DNA of 30,537 nt from JAADHX01 sp964569385 (lineage in GTDB: Bacteria > Actinomycetota > Acidimicrobiia > Acidimicrobiales > Poriferisodalaceae). The notes beneath the pieces are model-generated. The model saw only the letters and a program-made list of their open reading frames with translations. It had not been told where the DNA came from and made no database searches. This document shows, piece after piece, positions 8,605-15,216 of this stretch; within the stretch, counting starts at the first letter, position 1, and each line of letters opens with the position of its first letter. Position numbers and translations under genes: made by a program. The stretch spans positions 1-30,537 of the forward strand of contig CAZMUM010000051.1 of the NCBI GenBank assembly GCA_964569385.1, in the 5' to 3' direction.

Positions 8605-9825
8605 ATGGCAACAACCTACGCATACAAAGTTCGGGACAAGCAGGGCGCCCTAGTAGAGGGCACCCTCGATGCCGAGTCAGAAGCGCTCGTAGCCAACCGC
8701 TTGCGCGAGATGGGTTATGCCCTTATCTCGATCGACGCGCAAGCCAACTCGGCGCTCAAGAAGGACATCAAGATTCCCGGGTTTGGCGGCAAGGTCAAGC
8801 TAAAGGACATCTCGATCTTCAGTCGCCAGTTCGCGACCATGATCAACTCGGGCCTTTCGCTTCTTAGGGCTCTGCACATTCTTTCCGATCAGACCGAAAA
8901 CGCCGCCCTTCAGCAGGTCATACAGTCAGTCGCCGGCGACATCGAGGGCGGCGCTTCGCTCTCCGATGCGATCGCCAAACATCCGAAGGTGTTCGATCGG
9001 CTTTACGTTGCGATGGTCCGCGCCGGAGAGACCGGTGGCGTACTCGACTCGGTCTTAATGCAACTCGCCGAGACCATCGAAAAGCAGGTGGAACTCCGGG
9101 CCAAGATCAAGTCGGCGATGACCTACCCCATCGCAGTTCTGGCACTCGTCATCATGATCTTGTCTGGCATGTTGATTTTTGTTGTGCCGATGTTCGAGGC
9201 CATGTACTCAGAACTTGGGGGCACGCTGCCGCTGCCAACGAGGCTTCTGCTCCAAGCATCGAACCTCGTTACGTCGTACCTGATCTTTATCATCATTGGC
9301 TCAGGGATCGCCATGTTTGCGTTCAAGAAGTGGATAGCGACCGACTCTGGGCGAGCCAATTTCGACAAAATGCAGCTCAAAGCTCCCGTGTTTGGCGGAT
9401 TAGTACACAAGAGCGCAATCACCAGGTTCGCCCGAACAATGGAATCGTTGCTGCGAGCCGGTGTACCCATTCTTGAGGCTCTTGAAATCACGCAGGAAAC
9501 CGTCGGAAACCACGTTATGGAGCTGGCAGTCGCCGACATTCAGCACCGTGTTAAGCAGGGCGAATCAATGGCCGCACCAATGGCCGACCACGCGATCTTC
9601 CCCACCATGGTGACCCAGATGCTTGCTGTCGGTGAAGAGACCGGTGCTGTTGACACCATGCTCGACCGCGTTGCTGCTTTCTATGAGGCCGAGGTTGAAG
9701 CCACGGTTAACGCACTCACGTCGTTGCTGGAGCCGCTGCTGATTGTGGTGCTCGGTGGGACCGTGGGCGGCATGGTCATAGCGCTGTACATGCCGATGTT
9801 CAACATCGTCAACCTGATCGAGTAG
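8605..9825 (+). CDS. pilC: Type IV pilus inner-membrane platform protein PilC
   Basis: PilC is the polytopic platform that couples the cytoplasmic ATPase to pilin insertion and removal. The 406 residues contain two T2SSF repeats (about 68-190 and 270-393). Each opens with a similar segment: FSRQFATMINSGLSLLRAL in the first, and ITRFARTMESLLRAGVPILE in the second. Hydrophobic segments lie near residues 170-190 (TYPIAVLALVIMILSGMLIF), 220-240 (NLVTSYLIFIIIGSGIAMFA) and 375-397 (LLEPLLIVVLGGTVGGMVIA). The N-terminus (ATTYAYKVRDKQGALVEGTL) is the standard PilC opening, which fixes ATG 8605; GGGGAAA at 8588-8594 is a distant possible ribosome site. The first pilin gene starts only 12 nt after its stop. 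Confidence 0.96.
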   Translation: MATTYAYKVRDKQGALVEGTLDAESEALVANRLREMGYALISIDAQANSALKKDIKIPGFGGKVKLKDISIFSRQFATMINSGLSLLRALHILSDQTENAALQQVIQSVAGDIEGGASLSDAIAKHPKVFDRLYVAMVRAGETGGVLDSVLMQLAETIEKQVELRAKIKSAMTYPIAVLALVIMILSGMLIFVVPMFEAMYSELGGTLPLPTRLLLQASNLVTSYLIFIIIGSGIAMFAFKKWIATDSGRANFDKMQLKAPVFGGLVHKSAITRFARTMESLLRAGVPILEALEITQETVGNHVMELAVADIQHRVKQGESMAAPMADHAIFPTMVTQMLAVGEETGAVDTMLDRVAAFYEAEVEATVNALTSLLEPLLIVVLGGTVGGMVIALYMPMFNIVNLIE

Positions 9826-9837
9826 TAGGGGAACTAA

Positions 9838-10323
9838 ATGGCCAACATCAGAAAAGCTGCCAACGACGATGGCTTTACGCTTGTCGAGATCATGGTTGTG
9901 GTCCTTATCATCTCGGTTCTGATAGCCATCGCAGTGCCGGTATTCCTTGGTTCACGGCTGAGGTCTCAGGACCGAGCGACCCAGTCCAACCTTCGTAACG
10001 CGTTGACCGTCGGCAAGATTGTGTACACCGATGAAGGCGACTATTCATCGATCACCGTGGCCGAACTTGATGCCCTCGAACCGTCGATGACCTTCCAGTC
10101 AGCGGCGTCATCGGGTAGCAAGCAGATTAGTTTCGACCGTGTTTCTGACACCGTTGTTGTGTACACCGCTCTCTCGGATTCCGAGGAGTGTTGGTACCTC
10201 CAGGACCGTGTCGGCAACACACCCGCAACTACGAGGACTCAGTTCTCATCGCGGGGCCAGGGTGTGGCCGGAGCATGTCAGGCGAGTAACACCGCAGGAC
10301 TTGTTTGGGAAGATTCCTGGTAG
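9838..10323 (+). CDS. Type IV pilin, first copy (possible minor pilin)
   Basis: A 161-residue prepilin with a 12-residue charged leader ending in Gly12, then Phe13 as the mature N-terminus (G|FTLVE, with Glu at mature position 5). The PilD cleavage site and the hydrophobic helix IMVVVLIISVLIAIAVPVFL are textbook. The C-terminal half has two Cys, C118 in ECWYL and C147 in AGACQ, that could close a disulfide D-region. The whole protein resembles the next gene, so the two arose by tandem duplication. The start has a good AGGGGAA ribosome site at 9827-9833. It is placed directly behind pilC. Which copy is the major pilin cannot be read from the sequence; the second has the stronger expression signals. 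Confidence 0.93.
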   Translation: MANIRKAANDDGFTLVEIMVVVLIISVLIAIAVPVFLGSRLRSQDRATQSNLRNALTVGKIVYTDEGDYSSITVAELDALEPSMTFQSAASSGSKQISFDRVSDTVVVYTALSDSEECWYLQDRVGNTPATTRTQFSSRGQGVAGACQASNTAGLVWEDSW

Positions 10324-10404
10324 CGAGTAATCAAAGCAGCTCCGCTATCTGTAGAAAAGCTGAACTTTGGCTCAGTTGTTGGCTCGGTTACTCCGATGGA
10401 AATG

Positions 10405-10428
10405 CGTGATCACCGATTGGTGATCACG
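10405..10428 (+). promoter_or_regulatory. Perfect inverted repeat upstream of second pilin
   Basis: Two 10-bp arms (CGTGATCACC and GGTGATCACG) are exact reverse complements around a GATT loop. The 8-bp palindrome GTGATCAC therefore occurs twice, at 10406-10413 and 10420-10427, 14 bp apart. There is no T-run after it, so it is not an obvious terminator. It lies 27 nt before the pilin start and 13 nt before its ribosome site. It could be an operator, or an mRNA hairpin that stabilises the pilin message after processing. Confidence 0.6.
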
Positions 10429-10455
10429 ATTCATTGAACCATCAGGAGAACAAAC

Positions 10456-10947
10456 ATGCTCAAGCAGCTCAAAGAGCGGCGTGAGAACGAAGACGGCTTT
10501 ACGCTCATCGAGCTCATGGTCGTCGTGCTCATCATCGCCATCCTTATTGCGATTGCGGTTCCAACCTTCCTCGGTGCGCGTGAGCGTGCCCAGGATCGTG
10601 CGACCCAGTCCAACCTGCGTAACACGCTTACCGCTGGCAAGGTCATCTACTCAGACGACGGCAACTATGCCTCGGTTGACGCGGCGCTCCTCGGCAACGT
10701 CGAGCCAGCAATGACATTCCAGGCAGTAGCTTCTGCTGGCCAGGGCGAAATTAGCTTCGACCTGGCGTCCAACACCGAGATTGTCTACGCGGCCCTTTCA
10801 GACTCGGGCGAATGCTGGTACCTGCGTGACCGCGTTGGAAACACTGCGGCTACCTCTGGCACTCAGTTCTCGGTCCGGGCCCAAGGCGTCGCGGGCGCTT
10901 GCCAGGGAAGTAACACCAACGGCCTTGCTTGGGCCGGCGCGTGGTAG
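10456..10947 (+). CDS. Type IV pilin, second copy (probable major pilin)
   Basis: A 163-residue prepilin with a 14-residue charged leader (KQLKERRENEDG); cleavage is predicted after Gly14, leaving Phe15 (G|FTLIE). The hydrophobic helix is LMVVVLIIAILIAIAVPTFL. The globular domain closely parallels the first pilin (RAQDRATQSNLRN, ECWYLRDRVGNT, QGVAGACQGSNT) and keeps the Cys pair (C120, C149). The gene has a strong AGGAGAA ribosome site at 10444-10450, an upstream hairpin and a downstream terminator cluster. These are signals expected for a highly produced structural subunit, so I infer that it is the main pilin. It ends in Trp, as the first copy does. Confidence 0.94.
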   Translation: MLKQLKERRENEDGFTLIELMVVVLIIAILIAIAVPTFLGARERAQDRATQSNLRNTLTAGKVIYSDDGNYASVDAALLGNVEPAMTFQAVASAGQGEISFDLASNTEIVYAALSDSGECWYLRDRVGNTAATSGTQFSVRAQGVAGACQGSNTNGLAWAGAW

Positions 10948-10957
10948 ACCCTTTGAT

Positions 10958-10999
10958 CCGAACCTAAACGTTCGGCTCAAACTCGAGGCCAGTCCTCGA
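10958..10999 (+). repeat. Two short hairpins behind the second pilin
   Basis: Two inverted repeats follow the pilin stop: CCGAAC/GTTCGG (10958-10963 with 10970-10975) and TCGAGG/CCTCGA (10983-10988 with 10994-10999). With the terminator hairpin just downstream they make a row of three stem-loops in the 3' untranslated region, which may protect the pilin mRNA from exonucleases. Confidence 0.45.
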
Positions 11000-11008
11000 A
11001 GAACAAAT

Positions 11009-11052
11009 CGAATCGGGCTCACTCTTCACCGTGTGAGCCCGGTTCGCGTTTT
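11009..11052 (+). terminator. Intrinsic terminator after the pilin genes
   Basis: A 14-bp stem (left arm 11009-11022, right arm 11033-11046, one G-T wobble) with a 10-nt loop is followed by CG and a short T-run (11049-11052). It is well placed to end the pilin transcript. The T-run is short, so partial read-through into pilD is likely. Confidence 0.65.
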
Positions 11053-11058
11053 GTCACG

Positions 11059-11874
11059 GTGGGCGCGGTAACCGGTGAACTAGCGATCGTCGTGGTCGAC
11101 TACACAGGGGTGATCGTTCCCGTCATCTCGGGCTTGTACGGCCTAGCAATTGGTTCATTCCTGAACGTTGTGGTGTACCGAGTGCCCGCTGGCCTGTCGG
11201 TCAACCGTCCCAGAAGCCACTGTCCGCAATGCGAGGCCAACATCTCTTGGTACGACAACATCCCAGTCGTTTCGTGGATTCTGCTTCGCGGTGAGTGTCG
11301 GCGCTGCACAACACGAATCTCCACCCGGTACCCAGCCGTCGAGTTGTTCACCGCCTTGTTGTTTGCCGTGGTTGGGTGGTCTACGGGTTGGTCGCCCGAA
11401 CTTCCGGCCATGTTGGCTTTTGCAGCTGTGCTCGTGGCGCTGAGCGTCATCGACATTGACACCAAAACTCTTCCGAACAAGATTATTTACCCTGCTACGG
11501 CCGCAGCAATCGTGCTGTTGGCCGGGGCGGCAGTACTGGGTGGAGAGCCCGAGAGATTGATCTGGATCGGGGCCGGAGGAGCTCTTGGGTTCGGGATTCT
11601 GTTCGTTATCTGGTTCGTCGCTCCTGGTGGCATGGGTTATGGCGATGTGCGCCTTTCGGGTTATCTGGGCCTCCACCTTGGTTATCTCGGCTTGGGTCAC
11701 GTGGCGGTTGGGTTGTTCCTTGGGTTCTTGTCGGGCGCGGTCGGTGGCCTACTCCTGATGGTCGTTGCCGGTCGCAGTCGAACCTCGACGATTCCCTTTG
11801 GGCCATATCTGGCTCTGGGTGCCATTGTCAGCATTCTTTACGGAGATTCGATCCTCGATGCCTACCTCCAGTAG
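11059..11874 (+). CDS. pilD: Prepilin peptidase (leader peptidase / N-methyltransferase)
   Basis: PilD is a polytopic membrane aspartic protease (A24) that removes prepilin leaders and usually methylates the new N-terminus. The 271 residues begin with a hydrophobic segment containing GLAIGSFLNVVVYR. The cytoplasmic zinc loop follows with CPQC (55-58) and CRRC (80-83), spaced as in bifunctional enzymes. Catalytic aspartates are D132/D134 in VIDIDTKTLPN and D196 in GYGDVRL. Several further membrane helices follow, with PFGPYLALGA near the end. The start is uncertain: GTG 11059 sits only a few bases after the terminator T-run without a ribosome site, and in-frame GTGs at 11092 and 11110 are alternatives. 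Confidence 0.93.
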   Translation: MGAVTGELAIVVVDYTGVIVPVISGLYGLAIGSFLNVVVYRVPAGLSVNRPRSHCPQCEANISWYDNIPVVSWILLRGECRRCTTRISTRYPAVELFTALLFAVVGWSTGWSPELPAMLAFAAVLVALSVIDIDTKTLPNKIIYPATAAAIVLLAGAAVLGGEPERLIWIGAGGALGFGILFVIWFVAPGGMGYGDVRLSGYLGLHLGYLGLGHVAVGLFLGFLSGAVGGLLLMVVAGRSRTSTIPFGPYLALGAIVSILYGDSILDAYLQ

Positions 11875-11888
11875 AGCCTTCCAGTCTG

Positions 11889-11914
11889 GGCTTATGTGCC
11901 GCAGGCTTATGTGC
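11889..11914 (+). repeat. 11-bp direct repeat between pilD and pilM
   Basis: GGCTTATGTGC occurs at 11889-11899 and 11904-11914, a 15-bp period. A small dyad (GTCCG-C-CGGAC, 11958-11968) lies further down. Both lie in the 114-nt stretch before the small ORF and could form part of a promoter or operator region; there is no further evidence for a function. Confidence 0.4.
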
Positions 11915-11988
11915 TCTGCCTGGCAGCCGACCCCAACAATCGTTCATCGCATATCTAGTCCGCCGGACCTGATGCGGGGGAGCAAACA

Positions 11989-12102
11989 GTGATTACCAAC
12001 AACCACAAACCGACGTACTCGACGAAGGCCTGCACCAGCGCGGTCGAAGGAACCCATCGGGGATTCCTAGCCGAGACACCGGACTCGGGGGAGTTCTCAT
12101 GA
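11989..12102 (+). CDS. Candidate 37-residue small protein or leader peptide before pilM
   Basis: An ORF of 37 codons opens at GTG 11989 and stops at TGA 12100-12102, overlapping the pilM ATG by the ATGA arrangement common in this window. It has an unusually good ribosome site, GGGGGAG at 11976-11982, six bases before the start. Third codon positions are GC-rich (28 of 37), in line with the neighbouring genes. The product starts MITNNHKPTYSTKACTS, has one Cys, no membrane segment and a hydrophilic end. I recognise no family. It could be a real pilus accessory peptide, or a leader that couples translation to pilM. Since pilM has its own GGGGGAG site (12087-12093), coupling is not strictly needed. 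Confidence 0.45.
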   Translation: MITNNHKPTYSTKACTSAVEGTHRGFLAETPDSGEFS

Positions 12103-13865
12103 GTCAGCGCGTTATTGGTCTTGATATCGGGACCCACGCGGTAACAGCAACGGAGCTGCGTCTGGGACGTGGTGGCCAAGTCATAGTTACCAGATTCGGG
12201 CAAGTCGCTCTACGCCCTGGTGTCGTGTCGAACGGCGAGGTTGTCGACATTGGCGAAGTGGCCGCAGCCCTTAAGCGGCTGTGGCGCGAAGGCGGATTCT
12301 CATCGAAGCGCGTAGTTGTCGGAGTTGGCAACCAACGAGTTGTCGTTCGGCCGACCGAGATGCCGGCTATGGCCGACGAAGACTTGCGTTCTGCGGTTGA
12401 GTTCCAGGCCCAAGAGCTAATTCCTATTCCGCTCGACGAAGCCATTCTTGATTACCAGGTGCTTGAGCGGTTCATGAATCATGAGGGCGCGGAGATGATC
12501 CGCGTTCTGATCGTTGCAGCCCAACGAGAGATGGTCGCCAACATGATGGCGGCAGTGAGCCAAGCAGGGCTTGAGGTCGCGCTTGTTGATCTCGTTCCGT
12601 TTGCGATTCTGAGGTCTCTCGTCGATCTCAACTCGTTCGCCGAACTTGATACCAATGAGACCGCCGGCGAAGCCGTCATCTCGTTCGGTGCCGGCATGAT
12701 CACGATGGTTGTGCACGAGTTCGGCATCCCGAAGTTCATCCGCACAATCGGTGTTGGAAGCCAAGACTTCACCCAGACCATTGCCGACGAGCTCGATCTC
12801 TCATTCGATGAAGCCGAGGGCCTCAAACGGCAGGTTTCTCTCGGCATTAGCGGCGACCAAGCCGTGGATCAGGCCGCCGACATTATTGCTCGTCGGCTTG
12901 TGCCGTTCGTCGAAGAGGTGAAGGGATCGCTCGAGTACCACACCAGCCAGGCCTCGAGTGCTCCGCTCGGTCGGGTAGTGGTAACTGGTGGCGGTCGGCG
13001 CCTACCGGGCCTAATCGAACGCCTCCAAGAAGCACTTGGCTGCGAGGTTGTTGTTGGTGCACCGTTTGCCCGATTCGAGCTTGGGCGCACGAACCTCACC
13101 CAGGATCAGTTGCGCGAGGCCGAGGACTTGGCTTCGGTGGCCTTGGGACTTGCCTTGGCGGGTCGCCCTGTCGAACGCGGGGCGCGTCGCCTAACGCTGC
13201 TGCCTCCTGAAGTTCATGAGCGCAAAGAACAACGCCGCCAAGCTGTTCTGGTCGGTGCTGGTGTCTGCGTTCTCGCTGCTGGCCTGTTCTGGATGGGTCA
13301 GAGCCGCCAGGCCAAGGCCGAACTCGCCGAGGCGAAGGCCGCGGCGGAGCAAATTCGGGTCAACCAGCTACAGAGCGCTGTCGACGAGCTACAGCCCATC
13401 GCCGAGTTCGAGGCCCTTGTCGATGAGCGACAGTTGTTGGTTGAAACTGCCCTCTCGTCCGATGTCACCTGGACAAAACTCATCCAAGAAGTGGCCACGG
13501 TCATGCCAGATGATGTGTGGATCGATACTTTCATCGGCTCAGCACCTACTCGCACCGAACCTGGCTCGTTTACGGTGACCGGATCTGGTTCTGACCACAC
13601 GTCGTCGGCTCGATGGCTGCTTCGACTTGATGCTCTCCAATCGGTTACGGATATCTGGATCCCCAACTCCGTGCGAAAATCCGATGGTGAGTTCGGAGCA
13701 CTGTCTGAGGTGTCGTTCGCCTCGACGGGACTTTTGACCGACCGGGCCCTGTCGAGTCGTATCGACCATTATCTCATCGACGGCACGGACGACGTAACCC
13801 TTGACGTCGACGAAGCATCGTTGCTCACCGACGACGTTGTCGACGAAGTCGAGGAGGGACAGTGA
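12099..13865 (+). CDS. PilM-PilN fusion protein of the type IV pilus alignment complex
   Basis: A 588-residue fusion. Residues 1 to about 355 are PilM, an actin/FtsA-like cytoplasmic ATP-binding protein: GLDIGTHAVTATEL (phosphate-1 loop), VVVGVGNQRVVVRP, EFQAQELIPIPLDEAILDYQV, VDLVPFAILR and VVVTGGGRRLPGL. The phosphate-2 segment reads VISFGAGM, with Ser195 where Asp is usual. From R363 a PilN-like part begins with RRLTLLPPEV, equivalent to the INLLP motif by which free PilN docks into PilM. A transmembrane helix (about 382-400), a coiled coil (about 401-440) and a periplasmic-type alpha/beta domain (ending near 560) follow, then an acidic tail. In most bacteria PilM and PilN are separate genes. 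It starts at ATG 12099 with GGGGGAG at 12087-12093, and its stop overlaps pilO. Confidence 0.9.
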   Translation: MSQRVIGLDIGTHAVTATELRLGRGGQVIVTRFGQVALRPGVVSNGEVVDIGEVAAALKRLWREGGFSSKRVVVGVGNQRVVVRPTEMPAMADEDLRSAVEFQAQELIPIPLDEAILDYQVLERFMNHEGAEMIRVLIVAAQREMVANMMAAVSQAGLEVALVDLVPFAILRSLVDLNSFAELDTNETAGEAVISFGAGMITMVVHEFGIPKFIRTIGVGSQDFTQTIADELDLSFDEAEGLKRQVSLGISGDQAVDQAADIIARRLVPFVEEVKGSLEYHTSQASSAPLGRVVVTGGGRRLPGLIERLQEALGCEVVVGAPFARFELGRTNLTQDQLREAEDLASVALGLALAGRPVERGARRLTLLPPEVHERKEQRRQAVLVGAGVCVLAAGLFWMGQSRQAKAELAEAKAAAEQIRVNQLQSAVDELQPIAEFEALVDERQLLVETALSSDVTWTKLIQEVATVMPDDVWIDTFIGSAPTRTEPGSFTVTGSGSDHTSSARWLLRLDALQSVTDIWIPNSVRKSDGEFGALSEVSFASTGLLTDRALSSRIDHYLIDGTDDVTLDVDEASLLTDDVVDEVEEGQ

Positions 13866-14443
13866 ACCGCAAGATCGCTCTGGTCGCCGCTGGCGTAAGC
13901 CTCATCATGGTTCTCGGCTGGTGGTTCCTGATGTGGAGCCCTGCCGGTTCCGATATCGAGGCAGCCGACCTTCGTTACCAGTCGTCTTTGGTACAAGCCC
14001 AAGATCTTGATCTTCGGCTACAAAGGCTCGAGGCCACCGAAGCCCGTATGCCCGAAATGCAGAGTCGATTCCAGACCCTGACGGCAGCTGTTCCGAGCTC
14101 GCCCGACATGGCCGACTTCACCGTCGCCGTCGACGAAGCATCGCGTGCGAGCGGTATCGACTTCTTAACTGTCACGGCGAGCCCACCGCGTGGCGCCGAA
14201 GCCACACTCGGTCTCAGGGTCGTCGACGTTCAAGTTACGGGTGCTGGCGGATATTTCCAGATGCTCGACTTTGTGAACCGTCTGCAAGAAACGCATCGGG
14301 TGTTTGTGATCGACAACCTGACTGTGGCTGCTGCCCCGGCAACGGTGGACGAACTTCTTGACGGCCCGCCGGATCTCAACGTCACCCTCGCTGGGCGACT
14401 GTTCCTGACCGATGTTGCCACCACGACCGCTGAGGGAGCGTGA
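13862..14443 (+). CDS. pilO: Type IV pilus alignment complex protein PilO
   Basis: PilO pairs with PilN in the membrane-anchored alignment complex. The 193 residues show one N-terminal transmembrane segment (IALVAAGVSLIMVLGWWFLMW), a coiled coil (about 33-60, LRYQSSLVQAQDLDLRLQRL), then the ferredoxin-like PilO domain with AVPSSPDMADFTVAVDEAS, GIDFLTV, and GYFQMLDFVNRLQETHRVFV. The length is typical. GTG 13862 overlaps the pilMN stop by 4 nt and is preceded by GGAGG at 13853-13857. No odd features beyond the threonine-rich end. Confidence 0.9.
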   Translation: MNRKIALVAAGVSLIMVLGWWFLMWSPAGSDIEAADLRYQSSLVQAQDLDLRLQRLEATEARMPEMQSRFQTLTAAVPSSPDMADFTVAVDEASRASGIDFLTVTASPPRGAEATLGLRVVDVQVTGAGGYFQMLDFVNRLQETHRVFVIDNLTVAAAPATVDELLDGPPDLNVTLAGRLFLTDVATTTAEGA

Positions 14444-14444
14444 C

Positions 14445-15110
14445 ATGAAGCCTGATCCAATGATCCCCGAGGATCGACCAGATCGACTTCGGTCGGCTTT
14501 GCGTTTAACCGCAGGCCTCGCTCTGCTTCTGTTCTTTGCGTTGGCCGCGACGCCGTTGTTGCTCGAGCCGTCTCGTGGTGAGGTGTTAACCGCTCCGGTG
14601 GCCGAGACTCCGTCTGTGGTGGTGGCTACGGCATCTAACAACAGTGGCTTGTCTTCACGGATCGCCGCGGCCCAAGTAATCGAGACCTTCGAAGTATTTG
14701 GCGGTAAGAACCCGTTCGAACGGCCAACGTTGTTGCCAAGCGGAGCTAGTCGGATAGACACTTCTTCGACTACCACCCCGGGCGGCACTCCAGTTACCAC
14801 TACCCCGCCTGACGGGTCAGATGGCGACACATCCACCGATGTCGACGTCGCCGATACGACCTCAACTACTCAGCCGGTCGAAGTTGATCCGATCCGCAAC
14901 GAGGTCATTGGCCTGGTTGAGGTGTTCGATGACGAAGGCACCATAACTGCGACCGTGAAGGTCGGAAGTACGGTGTATCGGGTTCAGGAGGATCAGGTTT
15001 TCGAGGGTTCGTACAAGGTGGTCTCGCTTGATATCGCCACTGGTTGCGGCACCTTCCTGTTTGGCGACGTTCCCTTCGACCTCTGTGAAGGCCAAGAGAT
15101 CCTCAAGTAG
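14445..15110 (+). CDS. PilP-like / GspC-like pilus assembly protein
   Basis: A 221-residue bitopic protein. ATG 14445 is chosen over the upstream in-frame TTG/CTG codons because GAGGGAG lies at 14432-14438 and pilO ends at 14443. There is an N-terminal transmembrane segment (about 19-40), then KNPFERP (88-94), the 'NPF.P' element seen in pilus PilP-like proteins. A long Thr/Ser/Asp/Pro linker follows (about 98-148). A C-terminal beta domain comes last (EVIGLVEVFDDEGTITATVK, STVYRVQEDQVFEGSYKVVS) like the homology region of PilP/GspC. Two Cys, C201 and C214, could form a disulfide outside the membrane. In Gram-negatives PilP contacts the secretin PilQ; no secretin is visible here, so its partner is unknown. 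Its last codons lie within the first 34-bp repeat. Confidence 0.7.
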   Translation: MKPDPMIPEDRPDRLRSALRLTAGLALLLFFALAATPLLLEPSRGEVLTAPVAETPSVVVATASNNSGLSSRIAAAQVIETFEVFGGKNPFERPTLLPSGASRIDTSSTTTPGGTPVTTTPPDGSDGDTSTDVDVADTTSTTQPVEVDPIRNEVIGLVEVFDDEGTITATVKVGSTVYRVQEDQVFEGSYKVVSLDIATGCGTFLFGDVPFDLCEGQEILK

Positions 15111-15212
15111 AGGATCGGCGGTGGGTGCTGTGATCCTCAAGTAGAGGATCGGCGGTGGGTGCTGTGATCCTCAAGTAGAGGATCGGCGGTGGGTGCTGTG
15201 ATCCTCAAGTAG
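15098..15212 (+). repeat. 34-bp tandem repeat, 3.4 copies, each full copy a hairpin
   Basis: Identical 34-bp units run 15098-15131, 15132-15165 and 15166-15199, followed by a 13-bp partial copy (15200-15212). Each full unit opens with GATCCTC-AAGTA-GAGGATC, a perfect 7-bp stem with a 5-nt loop, followed by a G/T-rich 15-bp spacer. The first unit includes the last codons and stop of the PilP-like gene, and the partial last unit ends 4 nt before the aroB start. No T-runs follow the stems. Perfect identity points to a recent duplication. The copies have no unique spacers, so this is not CRISPR. Confidence 0.9.
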
Positions 15213-15216
15213 CATC

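Noticed and set aside
10324..10440. Possible class I c-di-GMP riboswitch between the pilins
   Set aside because: The stretch CGGTTACTCCGATGG followed by AAATGCG recalls the 3' part of the GEMM motif, but the conserved 5' half (GGGCAAACC-like and ACGCAAAGC-like segments) is not present, and part of the space is the first pilin's coding end.
15098..15212. CRISPR array
   Set aside because: The repeats are contiguous 34-bp units with no unique spacers, and no cas genes are near.
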